NCBI GenBank assembly: GCA_025934545.1
Contig: JAICXV010000075.1
Span: 1 to 7,823 of the forward strand
From: Verrucomicrobiia bacterium
Lineage (GTDB): Bacteria; Verrucomicrobiota; Verrucomicrobiia; Limisphaerales; Palsa-1400
DNA: 7,823 nt
Direction: 5' to 3'
The translations under genes and the position numbers were made by a program. Under the pieces are notes generated by a model, which made no database searches, was not told the DNA's origin, and saw only the letters and a program-made list of their open reading frames with translations. Below are positions 6,802-7,823 of the stretch, piece after piece (position 1 is the first letter of the stretch; each line of letters begins with the position of its first letter).

Positions 6802-7823
6802 GACGATAAAACCGCATCGCCATATGAGATGCGTTCGTGTCTGTCAAAGAGACCGCGGCACTGGTCGTGTTCGTCAGCGCTACCCAATGCACCATGTCGC
6901 TCGATGCCTCAATCACATTGGTCTTGTTGATCGTGCCCATCGCGGTAACGGCAAATCCCGGTTCCGTCCAGTTGGCCGACTCCATCATGACATCGCATTT
7001 CAATTCACACGCGCCAATGTCATAACCCATACCTTGGGCTACCGGTGTCCCGTAAAAATCTCGCGCACTCGAATTGAGCACATTCAAACCCGCATCTAAC
7101 ATCGGCGAATTTGTCTGGAGCTGATATGCCGCAACCGTTGGCAGCAACAAAGCGTTATTGAGTGTCCCCCCTGTGCCGGCGCCCGCGAATTTCGGATCAA
7201 CGTTGAACCCAGTATTTATTCCATTCAATTTCTCGCGTCCGATCGCCGTTCGCCAATTCGACAGAGCGGAATAAGTCGTGCCGCCATCAACGATCGCAAA
7301 CGTGCCTGTGCCCGGCCAATAATCATTGCCCTGCATCGCGAGTCCGCTTTGTCCGCTGGCAATCACCGCCAAATAAGCACCACCGCTCGATTGGAAAATA
7401 TTATTCTGAATCCGCGAATTGACCATTCCGGTGGCGAGCACCAAAGCCGCTGGGGTGGGCGAAGTGTTCGCCGTGAAAACGGTGTTGTTATAAATCGCCG
7501 CGTTTGTAATCGCGCCATAAGTATGAATCCCGCCATATCCATTTTTGCGCCCATCGCTTTGGCTGATATTGTAACGAATCACATTCCCGCTGTTGTTCCC
7601 ATCGCAGCATAGCAAATAGCCCGCGCCGTCGTTGTCGTGCGAGTAGTTGTATTGGATGATCGAATTCTTCGTGTCGATATCGAGGTCGAGCCCGCCACCG
7701 TCGTGCAATCCGGACGTGTGGTTGTGATGCGATTCGTTGAACTGCAGCGTAATAAATTGCGAGTCGTAGGTCCAAATCCCAACCGGCCCTTCGCCGGGCA
7801 CCAAATTATTCTTCCCGTTGTCG
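6791..7823 (-). CDS. Secreted right-handed parallel beta-helix protein, 3' part (N-terminus beyond window)
   Basis: The frame enters from the right edge with no start in view and ends at the TAA at 6793-6791, leaving 343 visible residues. Visible residues about 10-190 hold beta-helix rungs rich in Asn, Gly and Ser ('NSIIQYNYSHDND', 'GNVIRYNISQSDG', 'NAAIYNNTVFTAN', 'NSRIQNNIFQSSGG'), typical of polysaccharide-lyase-like and related surface proteins. Next come 'NDYW...WRTAIG', 'NVDPKF' and 'SPMLDAGLNV', then 'DFYGTP...MGYDIGACE' ending at residue 273, the usual close of such a domain. The last 70 residues ('VIEASSDMVHWVALTNT...TDTNASHMAMRFYRLKQ') form a small beta domain common at the C-terminus of verrucomicrobial secreted proteins. 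It is not a PEP-CTERM tail. No catalytic residue can be assigned, so enzyme versus binding or surface role is open. The TTG at 7804 is not the start, because coding continues to the right of it. Confidence 0.85.
   Translation of the reverse strand, partial: DNGKNNLVPGEGPVGIWTYDSQFITLQFNESHHNHTSGLHDGGGLDLDIDTKNSIIQYNYSHDNDGAGYLLCCDGNNSGNVIRYNISQSDGRKNGYGGIHTYGAITNAAIYNNTVFTANTSPTPAALVLATGMVNSRIQNNIFQSSGGAYLAVIASGQSGLAMQGNDYWPGTGTFAIVDGGTTYSALSNWRTAIGREKLNGINTGFNVDPKFAGAGTGGTLNNALLLPTVAAYQLQTNSPMLDAGLNVLNSSARDFYGTPVAQGMGYDIGACELKCDVMMESANWTEPGFAVTAMGTINKTNVIEASSDMVHWVALTNTTSAAVSLTDTNASHMAMRFYRLKQ

Noticed and set aside
1..7823. tRNA, rRNA, CRISPR array, transposase, phage or toxin-antitoxin genes
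   Set aside because: Both strands were read and no sequence supports any of these.

Overview
The window looks like a piece of a Verrucomicrobia genome, most likely Pedosphaera/Limisphaerales-like. This is inference from protein families: a planctomycete/verrucomicrobial-type cytochrome c protein of the PSCyt1-DUF1549-DUF1553 class next to a Tat-exported DUF1501 protein, a small exported protein with an 'NGD..xGKV' start, and a parallel beta-helix protein ending in the short 'IEAS.D.V.W..LTNT...TDTNA...RFYR' tail common in that phylum. Shine-Dalgarno sequences are mostly weak or absent.

Layout. (1) 1-1305, minus strand: one open frame that starts as thymidine/pyrimidine-nucleoside phosphorylase (DeoA, about 320-327 residues with all main catalytic motifs). 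Near 325-350 it switches in frame to the middle of an unrelated PSD1-class cytochrome protein and runs off the left edge. GC content jumps at the same place, from about 51% (361-660) to 72% (1-300). A join between two genomes, probably an assembly chimera, is the simplest reading; real recombination is not excluded. (2) 1306-1428: divergent intergenic region with small inverted repeats. (3) 1429-2040, plus: small Sec-exported protein of unknown function. (4) 2181-5252, plus: large PSCyt1-DUF1549-DUF1553 protein with a long beta-rich insert. (5) 5253-5343: intergenic gap almost wholly filled by a 72-bp palindromic repeat. (6) 5344-6801, plus: DUF1501 protein with a Tat signal. (7) 6791-7823, minus: 3' part of a secreted beta-helix protein, whose stop codon overlaps the end of the DUF1501 gene.

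How they may work together. The PSD1-class protein and the DUF1501 protein form the recurrent two-gene pair of the Planctomycetes-Verrucomicrobia group. The first carries heme-binding CxxCH motifs and a Sec signal, so it should receive heme outside the cytoplasm. The second belongs to the alkaline phosphatase/sulfatase-like fold and has a twin-arginine signal, so it is probably exported folded. Their reaction is not established; a link to turnover of complex polysaccharides or sulfated substrates is inferred from the lineage and the nearby beta-helix protein. I saw no RNA genes, CRISPR arrays, transposases or phage genes.
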